A stretch of DNA of 30,399 nt. Source: a virus. Location: positions 1 through 30,399 of the IMG/VR virus record IMGVR_UViG_3300037882_000969. One strand, given 5' to 3'. The notes below the pieces were generated by a model. It was given only the letters and a program-made list of their open reading frames with translations, did not search any database and was not told the DNA's origin. Shown one piece after another: positions 4,970-13,971 of this stretch (position 1 is its first letter; each line of letters opens with the position of its first letter). The position numbers were made by a program, and so were the translations under genes.

Positions 4970-7102
4970 ATGCAAGATACTGAAATTCCAAAAGGCGCGG
5001 ATTATAAAATAACTCCTCAGACACCCGAGGACAAAGAACGCCTCAATCCCGACGACTCTCAAATTCCCCAATACCGCATCCAAATAAATCTCACCGACGA
5101 CCAAAAGAAACGACTCGAAGAACAATTTGTTATGGAGTTCACCGCGCTCAAAGACGAGCGTAAATCCGAGGGCCTAGAGGCAATTTGGAAACAATCCGAC
5201 GCTCAATACGATGGCGAGATGCAAGCCAATAAAACTATCCCGTTTAATCTCCACGTCCACCAAAGCAAAATTAAAGTTGATGCGATTAAAAGAGCCTGTA
5301 AAGAGGCGTTTTTAGACAGCGATCCGCGTGTTGATATATCCCCCCGGCCAGACAGCTCCCGCAAGGACGGTTATCAGGTAGCCAAAAGACAGGCTGAGTT
5401 TATTGATTACGCGATGGACGAGGAAATCCACTTAGACGAGCCGTTTGATAAAATCATCGCCTGCGCGGCCAAAAAGTATGTTGGTATCGGCAAGCTGTGC
5501 TGGGCATACCGCGTCGAGAAACGTAAAAAAGAAGAGTCCTACGAGGGTAAAAATATCCCAACAGAAATTGTTGGCGGTCGCGTTATGGTTAAAAATGAGG
5601 GGCTACAGCAGTTTTTGAGCGCCTACCCGGACGCAATGCAGAAGTACAAGAGCTACGTCAAGCGCCTGCTGGAAGAAAAAACAATTGATATTGTTGTCAA
5701 TTATAACGACCCCGTTGAGAACAACGCTAAACTGTCCCAAGTTAAAATTGAAGATTTCTATGTTAAAAATTCTACGCTATACAACGAAGGGCTACGTACC
5801 GCGCACTGCGTGTGCGAGCGTCAGTCCTACACATATTGGGATTTGAAGAAGAAGCAGGACGCCGGGGAGTTCGAGGACATCGAAGCCCTGTATAACACGT
5901 CCAAAGAGGCCGGTGTTACGACCGCGGCAGAGGATTACCAGACCGCTGAATATGACATTATTGAAGCTACTATGTATTTCGCACTGGACGGAAAGGAAGA
6001 AGTCAAAATAAAAGCTTGGTTCGGCGAGGAAAAAGAGTGTCTGCTTGGGGCTATCCTATATCCCTATTACGCATTTGATATCGATTACATTGGTTTTTGG
6101 ATGGAATTAAACGAGTATGGATTTTATGGCAAAGCAAAATCGGTCATGTCTAACCTCAAGGACAGCAATTTGGCTCAAAATGTCCTATTAAACCTCATGC
6201 TCTATGGGCTGTATGTGCGTAACCTGATTACGCCAATCGTCAAAGAGGGTAGTCAAGTCGTGGATATGCTACAGGACAAGACGTGGACGCCCGGGTCGCC
6301 GTTGGTTTTGGATGATCTGACCGATGACGTCAATAAGGGTATTGGTTTTGTGCAGTGGCCTAATCAAGACCTCAACAGTTATATGGCTCTCAATGAGTTG
6401 CTACGCCGTGGGGATAGCGATGTCACCAAGGTGAGCGATTTGACTTCCGGTCGGGAGAGTGTGATAGATCCTAATGCTCCGGCATCTAAAACATTGGCAT
6501 TGTTAGAGCAAAGTGGATTGGGGATTAAAGAGTACATACGCACTCTCGTCCCATCATTCAATATCCTCTGCACCATGATATTGCAAATCTATTATCAGAT
6601 GAGTCAAGAGGGCCACAAATACAAACTACGTCGCAAATCCGAGGGCGTTACCGGCACAGACCCGTTTGAGAGCATCAGCCGGGATGAGATGGTGATGAAA
6701 ACCAACGTCCAGGCTAGGGCATCGTCGTTTGTGTTTGAGAAAGCCAATGAGAAAAGAGAAGCAGTTGCGGCGCTCTCAATGGTTAATTCTAGTCCGTATT
6801 TGGTAAGCCAACCACAAGTTTTGTTTGAGGCAATCAAGATTGTTATGGAGACCATGGGTACAAAATGGGCTAACCTATCCGATAAAATTTTAGACCCGCA
6901 AGCATTCCAGAAGCATCAAATGGAAGTGGCAATGCAGGCCGTCCAGCAGGTCATCCAGAAGGCAAAGCAGGAGCAGGAAGTAACTGGTGTGGCTCCAGCA
7001 ATAGTGCCACAGGATATGAGCCGGGCGGTTACACAGGCGCAAGCGGAATCGTTCAATCCAAAGTTAGCCGAAGAACGCATGAAAGCGGAGAATAAGAAAT
7101 GA
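4970..7102 (+). CDS. Portal protein
   Basis: A 710-aa protein directly after the terminase, with the size of P22-type portals. It has a hydrophilic N-terminus, a conserved-looking middle with DxxVENNAKLSQVKIEDFYVKN and WxEDxxW-like aromatic segments, and a central helical stem region. A segment rich in SDLTSGRESVIDPNAPASKTLALLEQ, a typical portal crown/stem transition, follows. The C-terminus is Gln-rich (MAMQAVQQVIQKAKQEQE type) and probably extends as a barrel. The dodecameric portal should occupy one capsid vertex and conduct DNA. The start lacks a strong ribosome binding site and is preceded by a terminator and a repeated site, suggesting control. Its stop overlaps the next start (ATGA). 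No signal peptide or transmembrane segment is visible. Confidence 0.88.
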   Translation: MQDTEIPKGADYKITPQTPEDKERLNPDDSQIPQYRIQINLTDDQKKRLEEQFVMEFTALKDERKSEGLEAIWKQSDAQYDGEMQANKTIPFNLHVHQSKIKVDAIKRACKEAFLDSDPRVDISPRPDSSRKDGYQVAKRQAEFIDYAMDEEIHLDEPFDKIIACAAKKYVGIGKLCWAYRVEKRKKEESYEGKNIPTEIVGGRVMVKNEGLQQFLSAYPDAMQKYKSYVKRLLEEKTIDIVVNYNDPVENNAKLSQVKIEDFYVKNSTLYNEGLRTAHCVCERQSYTYWDLKKKQDAGEFEDIEALYNTSKEAGVTTAAEDYQTAEYDIIEATMYFALDGKEEVKIKAWFGEEKECLLGAILYPYYAFDIDYIGFWMELNEYGFYGKAKSVMSNLKDSNLAQNVLLNLMLYGLYVRNLITPIVKEGSQVVDMLQDKTWTPGSPLVLDDLTDDVNKGIGFVQWPNQDLNSYMALNELLRRGDSDVTKVSDLTSGRESVIDPNAPASKTLALLEQSGLGIKEYIRTLVPSFNILCTMILQIYYQMSQEGHKYKLRRKSEGVTGTDPFESISRDEMVMKTNVQARASSFVFEKANEKREAVAALSMVNSSPYLVSQPQVLFEAIKIVMETMGTKWANLSDKILDPQAFQKHQMEVAMQAVQQVIQKAKQEQEVTGVAPAIVPQDMSRAVTQAQAESFNPKLAEERMKAENKK

Positions 7103-7437
7103 CGGACATTAAAAATCTCTTCCAGCCCAAGAAAGACGACAAAGAGATTGCCCAGGCCGAGCGGATGCTTGACCTTACAGCCGAAAAAGCAAGAATTTGC
7201 CTCTCTCAGAGCGATTTCAAAATATTCCGTGAATCGTATACACGCACAGAATCGGCAATGATTGAGGCACTTATTTCATATAGTAAAAATTACATCGAAG
7301 GGAATGGTGATTTGTCCCGTTATGCGCTGACTATGATGAGGATATGTACAAAGATAGAAACTGTACGTTATTTGTTAAGGACAATCGAATCCCAAGCCAA
7401 GCGCAACACAGACAAGGAAGCTAATGCAGACGGATAA
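7099..7437 (+). CDS. Hypothetical helical protein between portal and scaffold
   Basis: A 112-aa charged, mostly helical protein whose ATG overlaps the portal stop. It has no transmembrane segment and no motif I recognise. The position between portal and scaffold suggests a morphogenesis helper, and the four-base overlap implies coupled translation with the portal. Its end overlaps the next gene by 14 bases. Confidence 0.7.
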   Translation: MTDIKNLFQPKKDDKEIAQAERMLDLTAEKARICLSQSDFKIFRESYTRTESAMIEALISYSKNYIEGNGDLSRYALTMMRICTKIETVRYLLRTIESQAKRNTDKEANADG

Positions 7438-7816
7438 ACCATTGAGCCTAAACCAAGCCATCGAATACGCCGAACGCGAAAAGCGTGAGGATGTAACGCC
7501 GTTTAGACGCAAATTGGTTATAAATCACGAGCAGACGGCTAATGCGGCAATAAAATTGGTCATGCTAACACCAATGCCCCAGCTAATCCGCGAGATCATG
7601 ATTATGCGGATAGCAAATCCAGCTCTAAAGCGTGGTGCAATGAGCCATTTAGCGATAGCAATGCAATTAGGTATGCGGGAGGGCGAAGTTTTGAAGTTGG
7701 AGTGCGAAGGTGTTCAGATTGTGCGGGAGTATATGCGAAAGACATCCCTGCATGATGGAATCGGGAAATTCAATAAAGAAGGCAACGAAAACGAAGTACG
7801 CAATATTATTTTATAA
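7424..7816 (+). CDS. Hypothetical helical protein, morphogenesis region
   Basis: A 130-aa protein that starts inside the end of the previous gene with AAGGAAG upstream. It includes a hydrophobic helical centre (LVMLTPMPQLIREIMIMRIANPALKRGAM) and then MQLGMREGEVLKLECEGVQIVREYM, reminiscent of a small helix-turn-helix (sigma-region-4-like) segment. I cannot say whether it binds DNA. It is followed by 42 non-coding bases and then a strong ribosome binding site for the scaffold-like gene. Confidence 0.65.
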   Translation: MQTDKPLSLNQAIEYAEREKREDVTPFRRKLVINHEQTANAAIKLVMLTPMPQLIREIMIMRIANPALKRGAMSHLAIAMQLGMREGEVLKLECEGVQIVREYMRKTSLHDGIGKFNKEGNENEVRNIIL

Positions 7817-7858
7817 ACCAGCCGACGCTCATTACGAGCAAGCTAAAAGGAGAATCAC

Positions 7859-8941
7859 ATGGGAAACAATGCACAACTAGAAGCTGAAAATCCAATCGCC
7901 GCCGAAGCGTATGCTGAACAAGCGGCAGAAGAACAAAATTTGCCTATTCCCGAAAAGAAGGCCGCCGAGGAAGTCCCACCTGCTAAAGAGCAGACGGACG
8001 ACAACGCCGCCAAACCTAAAAAGGAAGAAGGCAAGGAAGTCGCCGCCTCTGATAAAGCGGCGGAAGAAGGTAAGGTAAAGGTCGAAATGGTGGCCAAAGC
8101 CGAGGAAGAACCCTTGACCGACGAAGTTGTGAGCGCGTATGCAATCAAACACAGCATCACACCAGAGGAAGCCAAGGAAGAGATCATGGCCGACCGCGCA
8201 GTCTTGAAGAATTACAAGACCCCGGAAGAAATGGCCAGAGCGGTACGCTACACACGTTCGGAGCTTGATAAACTCAAGTCAACAGCGGAAAAGAAGGCAA
8301 CGCCCGTCTTTGTTCCGCTATCGGATGAGCAATTTGCGAAGGAGTGCAAGGCTCATATCGCCAAGGATCAAGAAAAAGTGATTGATAATTACCGCCAGAA
8401 ATACCCAGCTAAGTCCGAATTAATGACCGATGAGGCTATTATTGAGGATTTAGTGGAACGTGGACTTGGCGAATACAAGATCTGGGCGGAGAAGAAGTCA
8501 AGCGAGGTCATCCAGACCGCACGATCAAAGAAAGAACAGCTCTTGGCCGGCATTGCTGATGATGACCGTAAATATGTTCCGGCTGTCAAGGCCGTTTTAG
8601 ATGCAACAGATCCCCGCCAAATCCTGGATGAGGGGTTTGACATTGAGGATTTGTTGCGTCATGCCCGTGGGGAGAAGAAATCCTACCTGGCGGCAATCAA
8701 GGCGGCTGAAGAGCGTGGGGCGCAGAGGGAACGGGAAGGCAAGGAAATCTTAGGCATGAAAACTGGTGGTGATGGCAAGACTACCGTCAAGTCTAAAAAC
8801 GTCGCTGGCCTCAATGCTAAACAGGTTGATTTTGCTCAATCCAAATTCCCGAACGAATCACCCGAAGTTGCACATAAGTATTTCAAAGAAATCTACGAAG
8901 AGGATCTGAAAGAAAATCCTAACTTCGTTCCACATTCATAG
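7859..8941 (+). CDS. Scaffold-like acidic helical protein
   Basis: A 360-aa protein with an Ala/Glu/Lys-rich, low-complexity N-terminal 100 residues. A helical middle with an LTDEVVSAYAIKHSITPEEAKEEI segment follows, then a basic C-terminal part (GLNAKQVDFAQSKFPNESPE). Composition, length and position between portal and capsid genes fit an internal scaffolding protein that directs capsid assembly and then leaves the prohead. No protease motif was recognised. AAGGAG precedes ATG 7859. The identification is by context and composition only. Confidence 0.7.
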   Translation: MGNNAQLEAENPIAAEAYAEQAAEEQNLPIPEKKAAEEVPPAKEQTDDNAAKPKKEEGKEVAASDKAAEEGKVKVEMVAKAEEEPLTDEVVSAYAIKHSITPEEAKEEIMADRAVLKNYKTPEEMARAVRYTRSELDKLKSTAEKKATPVFVPLSDEQFAKECKAHIAKDQEKVIDNYRQKYPAKSELMTDEAIIEDLVERGLGEYKIWAEKKSSEVIQTARSKKEQLLAGIADDDRKYVPAVKAVLDATDPRQILDEGFDIEDLLRHARGEKKSYLAAIKAAEERGAQREREGKEILGMKTGGDGKTTVKSKNVAGLNAKQVDFAQSKFPNESPEVAHKYFKEIYEEDLKENPNFVPHS

Positions 8942-8964
8942 TTTCATAATTTAGGAGGTCTTAA

Positions 8965-9441
8965 ATGGCTGAAGGCGCACAAACAATCTACGGCGTCGTT
9001 AAAGGGGAACCGGTTGGCGTTCCTGCCCCTATTACCGCGTCTGAAGTATTCCGTAAAAAATCAGGACGCTTTGTGACCAATAACGCCGGGTATATGGAAT
9101 TAGCTGATGATGGCGATACCCTGTTGGCTGGTTGGATGGAATATGGCGGTGATAATACGTCCGCATCTGGTGATGTTGGGACATGGTATCCGGCTCCGTT
9201 GAATCAGCACGTTGTATTTCGCATCCCTGTTAATGCCGGGACGTATGTCGTTGCCATGCTGGGTAAAACATGCGATTTGGCACGCGGAACACAGTTCGGT
9301 GTTACGTTAACACAAGGCGCTAAGTTAGACGCGTCCGGCGAAGATAATTTACTCATCGTTGGCGGAGATGCAGTAAATAATCTTTATGTTGATGTTGTGT
9401 TTAATCCGAGCAAATTGACTGGGTATTCAGGAGTAGTTTAA
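8965..9441 (+). CDS. Capsid decoration / head-stabilisation-like protein
   Basis: A 158-aa, beta-rich, Gly/Val/Asp-rich protein preceded by AGGAGG and placed directly before the major capsid gene. Size, composition and order match the small proteins that cement or decorate phage capsids (DUF2190-like and similar). It has no transmembrane segment and no catalytic motif. A high expression level is likely from its excellent ribosome binding site. The role is inferred from context. Confidence 0.6.
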   Translation: MAEGAQTIYGVVKGEPVGVPAPITASEVFRKKSGRFVTNNAGYMELADDGDTLLAGWMEYGGDNTSASGDVGTWYPAPLNQHVVFRIPVNAGTYVVAMLGKTCDLARGTQFGVTLTQGAKLDASGEDNLLIVGGDAVNNLYVDVVFNPSKLTGYSGVV

Positions 9442-9486
9442 TAATTAACCAAATATGACGCAAGTCATTTAATATGAGGTGTTTAT

Positions 9487-10482
9487 ATGGCGGGTCAAAG
9501 GTTAGATAATCCAAGTCTTTACCAAAAAGACATGTACAAAGCGGAACGCATGGGTTCCAAAGAAGAAGAAGTTTATTACAATCGTTTGTTCAAGATTGTA
9601 AATGGTGTCACCGGTGCTGGTGATAAATACACACAGCTCTTAGGGGCGAGTGAGTTGGATCGTCACACCTCTGAAGGGCAGGACATCGCTTTCGAGAGCA
9701 CCGCAGAAGGCTGGACCACCTTGGTTAAGTATCATACCTATTCCAAGGGTCTTTCGTTCTCGCCAGAATCTGTGGAAGATACCGTTAAGTTGGGCAACAT
9801 TGTAAAAGATGTGGCCGCAACTTGGGGGCGTCGTGTTCGTCAAGCCAAAGAACGTCTGGCCGCGGGCATCTTTAATAACGGTGGTGATTTGTTAGGTTCT
9901 TTTGAATTCAACGGTTCTTGGACCGGTAATGCCGCACCGTATGGCAATTTGATGTACGATAACAAACCGTTCTTTAACCTGACCGGGAATACCCGTACCA
10001 ACAAAGCTGGGTCAACGTATTACAACAGCGTTGCTTCTTTAACAGTAACGCCGGACAATTTTGAAACCATCTATAATCTCTTGACGGCGACAAACAAGTT
10101 CGACGAAGAAGACATCCCTGTTGGCAACAAGCCTGACACTATGCTGACCCGGGAAGGCGCTGACTACTTCAAGGCATGGCGCATCTTGCGTACCAGTGGG
10201 GCGAGCCGTTCGATGCCAGGTGGTTCTTTGAACGATGCTAATCCGTATGAAGGCTTGATTAAGAACATCTGGTCATGGTCTTATTTGGATGAAACAGCGT
10301 TTTATGTTGGTAAAGCACAATGCCCGGAGATTGAGTTTCATGAACGTATGTCCCCGGACATTCAATTCTTTGAACATCGTCCTAACGCTGGTTATAGGGC
10401 TTCCATCCGTGTCCGTTTTGGTATCCACCTGAAACCTCAATCGTGGAGAAAATGGGCTCGTGGTGGTGGTACTTCTGCGTAA
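9487..10482 (+). CDS. Major capsid protein
   Basis: A 331-aa protein following scaffold and decoration genes, with features of HK97-fold capsid proteins. It has a helical N-terminal arm (SLYQKDMYKAERMGS), a long spine helix segment (ESVEDTVKLGNIVKDVAATWGRRVRQAKERLAAG) and a peripheral domain with TPDNFETIYNLLTATNKF. The C-terminal strands include a PNAGYRASIRVRFGIHLKPQSWRKW region. Length fits a subunit without a covalently attached delta domain. GAGGTG precedes ATG 9487. The stop overlaps the next ATG (TAATG). It should form the icosahedral shell. Confidence 0.85.
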   Translation: MAGQRLDNPSLYQKDMYKAERMGSKEEEVYYNRLFKIVNGVTGAGDKYTQLLGASELDRHTSEGQDIAFESTAEGWTTLVKYHTYSKGLSFSPESVEDTVKLGNIVKDVAATWGRRVRQAKERLAAGIFNNGGDLLGSFEFNGSWTGNAAPYGNLMYDNKPFFNLTGNTRTNKAGSTYYNSVASLTVTPDNFETIYNLLTATNKFDEEDIPVGNKPDTMLTREGADYFKAWRILRTSGASRSMPGGSLNDANPYEGLIKNIWSWSYLDETAFYVGKAQCPEIEFHERMSPDIQFFEHRPNAGYRASIRVRFGIHLKPQSWRKWARGGGTSA

Positions 10483-10748
10483 TGAATAGAAAAAGTAATC
10501 CTGATTTTCCTGTTTCTGGCATTAGTCCTCTCGGTGGGAATGGAATCGAGAGTACGAGTGATGGAATGGCTCCTGTACGGGATACAACCGTACAGGAGGT
10601 TCCATTGGTTTGGGATGACAGGGTTGGTGCGCATATCTCTATTCAAGCCCAAGAAGAATTGGACGATAGGGATGCGGATCTGGAACGGGAACAGGCTTAT
10701 CAGGAAGAAAAGCAGTTTAGACAAAAGATCGGGATGACGCAAACATAG
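10482..10748 (+). CDS. Small hypothetical protein after the capsid gene
   Basis: An 88-aa hydrophilic protein that starts at ATG 10482, sharing a base with the capsid stop codon. No ribosome binding site is seen, so it is probably reinitiated. The N-terminal half is Gly/Ser/Pro-rich and the C-terminal half acidic and helical (IQAQEELDDRDADLEREQAY). No motif recognised. A role as a minor head protein is possible only from context. Confidence 0.65.
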   Translation: MNRKSNPDFPVSGISPLGGNGIESTSDGMAPVRDTTVQEVPLVWDDRVGAHISIQAQEELDDRDADLEREQAYQEEKQFRQKIGMTQT

Positions 10749-10757
10749 GGGGACTTC

Positions 10758-11012
10758 ATGGCATTTAAGAAAAAGATCAATAAAGGAGCAATCTTGGAAG
10801 ATGGGCCAGTGGTTGAAAGTTCAGTTGCCACAGAGATTAAAGAGGAAAACGAGAATACGGTAGCTGAAGGTTTAAAGCAAACGAAAAATCGTTATCCAGG
10901 CAACTGGATTAAGGCTACACCATCTGAAATTCAACAGTACCAAGATGAAGGCCGCCTTTTTGGTCATGATCCAGATACCGATGAAGTTCTGATTGATGTT
11001 AATAAAAAATAG
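10758..11012 (+). CDS. Small hypothetical head-region protein
   Basis: An 84-aa protein preceded by GGGGG. A basic start (MAFKKKINKG) is followed by an acidic linker and a C-terminal domain that includes YPGNWIKATPSEIQQYQDEG and a final LFGHDPDTDEVLIDV strand. Its Trp/Pro/Tyr-containing C-terminus looks like a small folded unit. Function unknown; it is the last gene before the signal-peptide-bearing block. Confidence 0.65.
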   Translation: MAFKKKINKGAILEDGPVVESSVATEIKEENENTVAEGLKQTKNRYPGNWIKATPSEIQQYQDEGRLFGHDPDTDEVLIDVNKK

Positions 11013-11022
11013 GAGGTTTAAC

Positions 11023-11529
11023 GTGATTAAATTAATTTTGTTGTTGGCGTTACTTGTTTTGCCACAGTTATCTATGGCAACAAGTGATACTGCAACATTC
11101 GGCGATAAAAATTCAAGTAATGAATATCGTATAAAAGCCGATAGTGATGGCTTGATTACGTTTGCGCAAGATACGGGGATTAAATATCCGTATACCACGG
11201 GTAGTACAAACACGACTTTAACAGCGGCGCAGACCGGCACTACGTTTGTTTTTAACAACGGTGATGGGACAGCGGCTAACGGCACAATGTTCACATTGCC
11301 AACCGCTGTTGTTGGTATGCGCTATACGTTTATCGCGGATGTTGCCAAGTGGATGTATATTAAACCTCAAAGCACTGACACTATTAATTTTGCCAGCACA
11401 GCAACGGGATGGCGGATTAATAATTCAAGCACAGCGGCAATTGGGGATAATATTGAATTGTTCTGTGCTACTGCCAATACATGGTCTGCTAGGGTAGGCA
11501 AGGGCACGTGGGCGATGACGGCTCCTTAA
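11023..11529 (+). CDS. Secreted beta-rich virion-associated protein (signal peptide)
   Basis: A 168-aa protein starting at GTG 11023, fixed by AGGAGG at 11011-11016; an in-frame ATG at 10993 lies inside the neighbour and is not needed. Residues 1-18 form a classical signal peptide (basic residue, Leu-rich core, cleavage site SMA/TSD). The mature part is Thr/Gly/Ser-rich and beta-rich with no cysteine pair, like a fiber or decoration domain (TLTAAQTGTTFVFNNGDGT). It is the first of seven proteins in this operon with a Sec-type leader. Function unknown. Confidence 0.75.
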   Translation: MIKLILLLALLVLPQLSMATSDTATFGDKNSSNEYRIKADSDGLITFAQDTGIKYPYTTGSTNTTLTAAQTGTTFVFNNGDGTAANGTMFTLPTAVVGMRYTFIADVAKWMYIKPQSTDTINFASTATGWRINNSSTAAIGDNIELFCATANTWSARVGKGTWAMTAP

Positions 11530-11532
11530 GTT

Positions 11533-12705
11533 ATGAAATTGAATTGGTTTATCGTTTTAGTATTCTTTTATGATGCATTAGTTTTTTTATTACTCCCATC
11601 CACAGCCACGTTTATATTGGCCTCGGATGGGAGTACAGCTCGGTATGTTGTTAATCTTTCAGCTCTTGGAATAGGATTATCCGTTTTGTGTAAAAGCGGA
11701 TTTCAGCCGTTAAAGAATCAGTGGTTTGCATGGCTGGTGATATTTATGGTATTTTCAGCTGCACACTCCCCGGACATCCGCATAGAAAGCACGTTCATCC
11801 CAAAGGATAGCGGGCTGTTTAATTTTAAACCTATGTTTGAAAGCTTGGTATTTTTGTTGATGCTTTGTGGTGTTCAGAGTATCAACATAAATATCGAGAA
11901 GGTTTTTAAGACAATTGTGGGTATTGCCTGTATTTACAGTTTGTACATTATCATCCAAAGCTTTGGTTTAGATCAGATTTATCATATTGTTGGGGATAGA
12001 AACACATTGTCTAGGAATCCAGAATTAGGCGGATTTATTAGCCAGCCGGTATTTGCTGGGATATTCTTAGCGATGTGCCTACCGTTTGCGGTTAAATTGA
12101 AAAAATATTGGTTTGTTGCTCTGATTATCGTTGGCATATGTGCTACGCAAAATCGTACAGCTATGATCGCTGGTGTGATTGGGTGTTTAGCGATGTTAAT
12201 TAAGAAAGAACACGTATATATTTTGGTTGGAACGTATATTTTGGCAATAGTTGTTTCGTTCATTTTAAATACATGCGGAATATCTCCAATTCTTCATGAT
12301 ACTGGTCGCTTTGGAACTTGGGGTATGATTTTGGCTGATATTGCTAAGCCTCTATTTCCTGGTGTTGACAAATTTAACATCTTAACTGGCCAAGGAATTG
12401 GTTCATTCTCGGTATTATACCCTTTTTATCACAATAGCGGATGGTTACAAGCGCATAATGAATTTCTGGAAATATTTTACGGGCTTAGCTTCGTTGGATT
12501 AGGACTGCTTATATTGGCAATATCGAAAGCCCTTGATGGCATTCGGAGCAATGTTATTTTTGCGGCTTTGATAGTCATTACAGTGGCTTCATTTACCAAT
12601 GCGGTCTGGCATATTGCTCAATTGCAGTTTATGACCGTATTATTGGCAGGTCTTGGTCTAAATGCTCCACTTAATCAAGGGGATGAATATGGCAGAACAG
12701 CTTAA
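11533..12705 (+). CDS. O-antigen ligase/polymerase family membrane protein (Wzy/WaaL-like)
   Basis: A 390-aa protein with about ten or more transmembrane segments and the signature of the Wzy_C / O-antigen ligase family. QNRTAM (206-211) lies in a helix, followed by a large loop with an Arg-Phe site (259-260), GQGIGSF (286-292) and AHNEFLE (307-313). These Arg and His residues are the conserved positions of the family, which joins or polymerises undecaprenyl-linked polysaccharide at the outer face of the inner membrane. Phage D3 of Pseudomonas is a known case of a phage-encoded Wzy that changes the host O-antigen. Here it lies inside the virion operon, between two structural-looking genes, and begins 3 bases after the previous stop. 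No ribosome binding site is obvious. Confidence 0.8.
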   Translation: MKLNWFIVLVFFYDALVFLLLPSTATFILASDGSTARYVVNLSALGIGLSVLCKSGFQPLKNQWFAWLVIFMVFSAAHSPDIRIESTFIPKDSGLFNFKPMFESLVFLLMLCGVQSININIEKVFKTIVGIACIYSLYIIIQSFGLDQIYHIVGDRNTLSRNPELGGFISQPVFAGIFLAMCLPFAVKLKKYWFVALIIVGICATQNRTAMIAGVIGCLAMLIKKEHVYILVGTYILAIVVSFILNTCGISPILHDTGRFGTWGMILADIAKPLFPGVDKFNILTGQGIGSFSVLYPFYHNSGWLQAHNEFLEIFYGLSFVGLGLLILAISKALDGIRSNVIFAALIVITVASFTNAVWHIAQLQFMTVLLAGLGLNAPLNQGDEYGRTA

Positions 12706-13552
12706 CGAGATTGAATTATTGCAAATTGAAAAGGACAAGGTAATTGAAAAGTCCCGCGCTAGGCTTGATGAATTAGTTCAGCAGATTATTGTCAAAGAAA
12801 AGGTCATTGCTGATCTTGACCAGACATTCAAAGAAGAATACGACCGTCGCCTTAAAGTGATGGAAGATAAAGAGGAGTTATTTAAACAGAGAGAATTGAT
12901 GATTGACGAATTGACCCGTAATTACGAGAAGGCCGTTGCTCAATTTGAGGAAGATAAGAAAAAATTCTATCTGAATCAAGATGATATTCAGGCTAAAACA
13001 CAAAAACTTATTGAACAAAACAATGCCATCCTTGCGGACATTGCGACAAATAAGGCTAATATAGAAGAGTTAATCCTCAAGCATACTAATATCTACGAGG
13101 AGGCCACAAAAGCAGAATCTAGGGCTAAGCAAGCCCAGGATGATTCCCAGGCACAGTACGATGCTCTTGTTGAAAAGATTTCGGATATTGAGAACAAGAA
13201 GAAAGAACTTGATAGTATTAAAGAAAATATTGATACCGCAATAAAAACCAGCCGTTCTGCCAAGGCTGATCTTCTAATTAAAGAAGGAGACATTCGAGAT
13301 TTAATTGCGGTACGGAAGGAATTGCTTGATAAGGTGGCACAGGAGATGATGGAGCTTGAAGCAAAGAGAGTTTCAACTAATGCGGAAGTTAAAAAACTAG
13401 CTGATACCATCCAACAGATTTCTGCCGAGAGAGAAAAGAATACTAGGGATGCAATTGCAAATCGTGCTAAAGAGATCACTCTAAATGAGAAAGAAAGGTC
13501 TTTGGGCGAACGTGAAAGAAATATAAAAATCATCGAACAATCGAAAGGATAG
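12689..13552 (+). CDS. Long coiled-coil protein
   Basis: A 287-aa protein that is almost entirely charged helical sequence rich in Glu, Lys, Ile, Leu and Ala with heptad-type spacing. It is probably a continuous coiled coil or a stack of helical hairpins, with no transmembrane segment and no catalytic motif. ATG 12689 follows AAGGGG with 6 bases spacing and overlaps the end of the membrane gene; the earlier in-frame ATGs at 12662 and 12683 fit less well. It may be a chaperone or assembly factor for the downstream fiber, or a shaft. A tail tape measure is unlikely at this length and without hydrophobic patches. Confidence 0.7.
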   Translation: MAEQLNEIELLQIEKDKVIEKSRARLDELVQQIIVKEKVIADLDQTFKEEYDRRLKVMEDKEELFKQRELMIDELTRNYEKAVAQFEEDKKKFYLNQDDIQAKTQKLIEQNNAILADIATNKANIEELILKHTNIYEEATKAESRAKQAQDDSQAQYDALVEKISDIENKKKELDSIKENIDTAIKTSRSAKADLLIKEGDIRDLIAVRKELLDKVAQEMMELEAKRVSTNAEVKKLADTIQQISAEREKNTRDAIANRAKEITLNEKERSLGERERNIKIIEQSKG

Positions 13553-13556
13553 AGCC

Positions 13557-13970
13557 ATGTACGATATTACAGTTGATAGAATATTAGCTTATGATGGAAC
13601 AGACGCAGATACAGCGGTCGCAGGGACGGCTAATGCCTACACACACTCAATAAAGATAGCGCGTGGAACGGCTTTTTGCCTTGCTTACAGGGCTAAATCG
13701 TCAACTGGCACGCCGGATATTGACCTTTACCTTCAGCAGACCCACATTGATCCGGCCAGTGTGTCCGATGGCGAGAACGCGGCGGAGAGTGTTGGTAACG
13801 GTTGGTTTCAGACCGCAACAAAAATCGCTGATATTACTGATGAAACATGGCATCAAGTGGTTATATCTCCATTAGTGGCTCCATATCTACGTTTTTTTTG
13901 TGATGGTCAAGGAGCTAATCCGGCAGATTGCACTCTTGAATTGAGATTGTGTAAACAAGCACAGGACTAA
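13557..13970 (+). CDS. Hypothetical beta-rich virion protein
   Basis: A 137-aa protein with alternating beta-strand-like sequence, Gly/Asp/Thr-rich, resembling a small jelly-roll or carbohydrate-binding type fold (the middle includes the stretch KSSTGTPDIDLYLQQTHID). No signal peptide is present, unlike the neighbours on both sides of this block. Its stop and the next ATG are one base apart. A structural role next to the fiber gene is likely from context only. Confidence 0.6.
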   Translation: MYDITVDRILAYDGTDADTAVAGTANAYTHSIKIARGTAFCLAYRAKSSTGTPDIDLYLQQTHIDPASVSDGENAAESVGNGWFQTATKIADITDETWHQVVISPLVAPYLRFFCDGQGANPADCTLELRLCKQAQD

Positions 13971-13971
13971 A

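Noticed and set aside
13093-13533. Minus-strand Ser/Leu-rich frame
   Set aside because: It is a shadow of the Glu/Lys-rich coiled-coil gene on the other strand.
12689-13552. Tail tape measure protein
   Set aside because: It is too short, has no transmembrane patches, and lies upstream of fibers in a podovirus-like layout.
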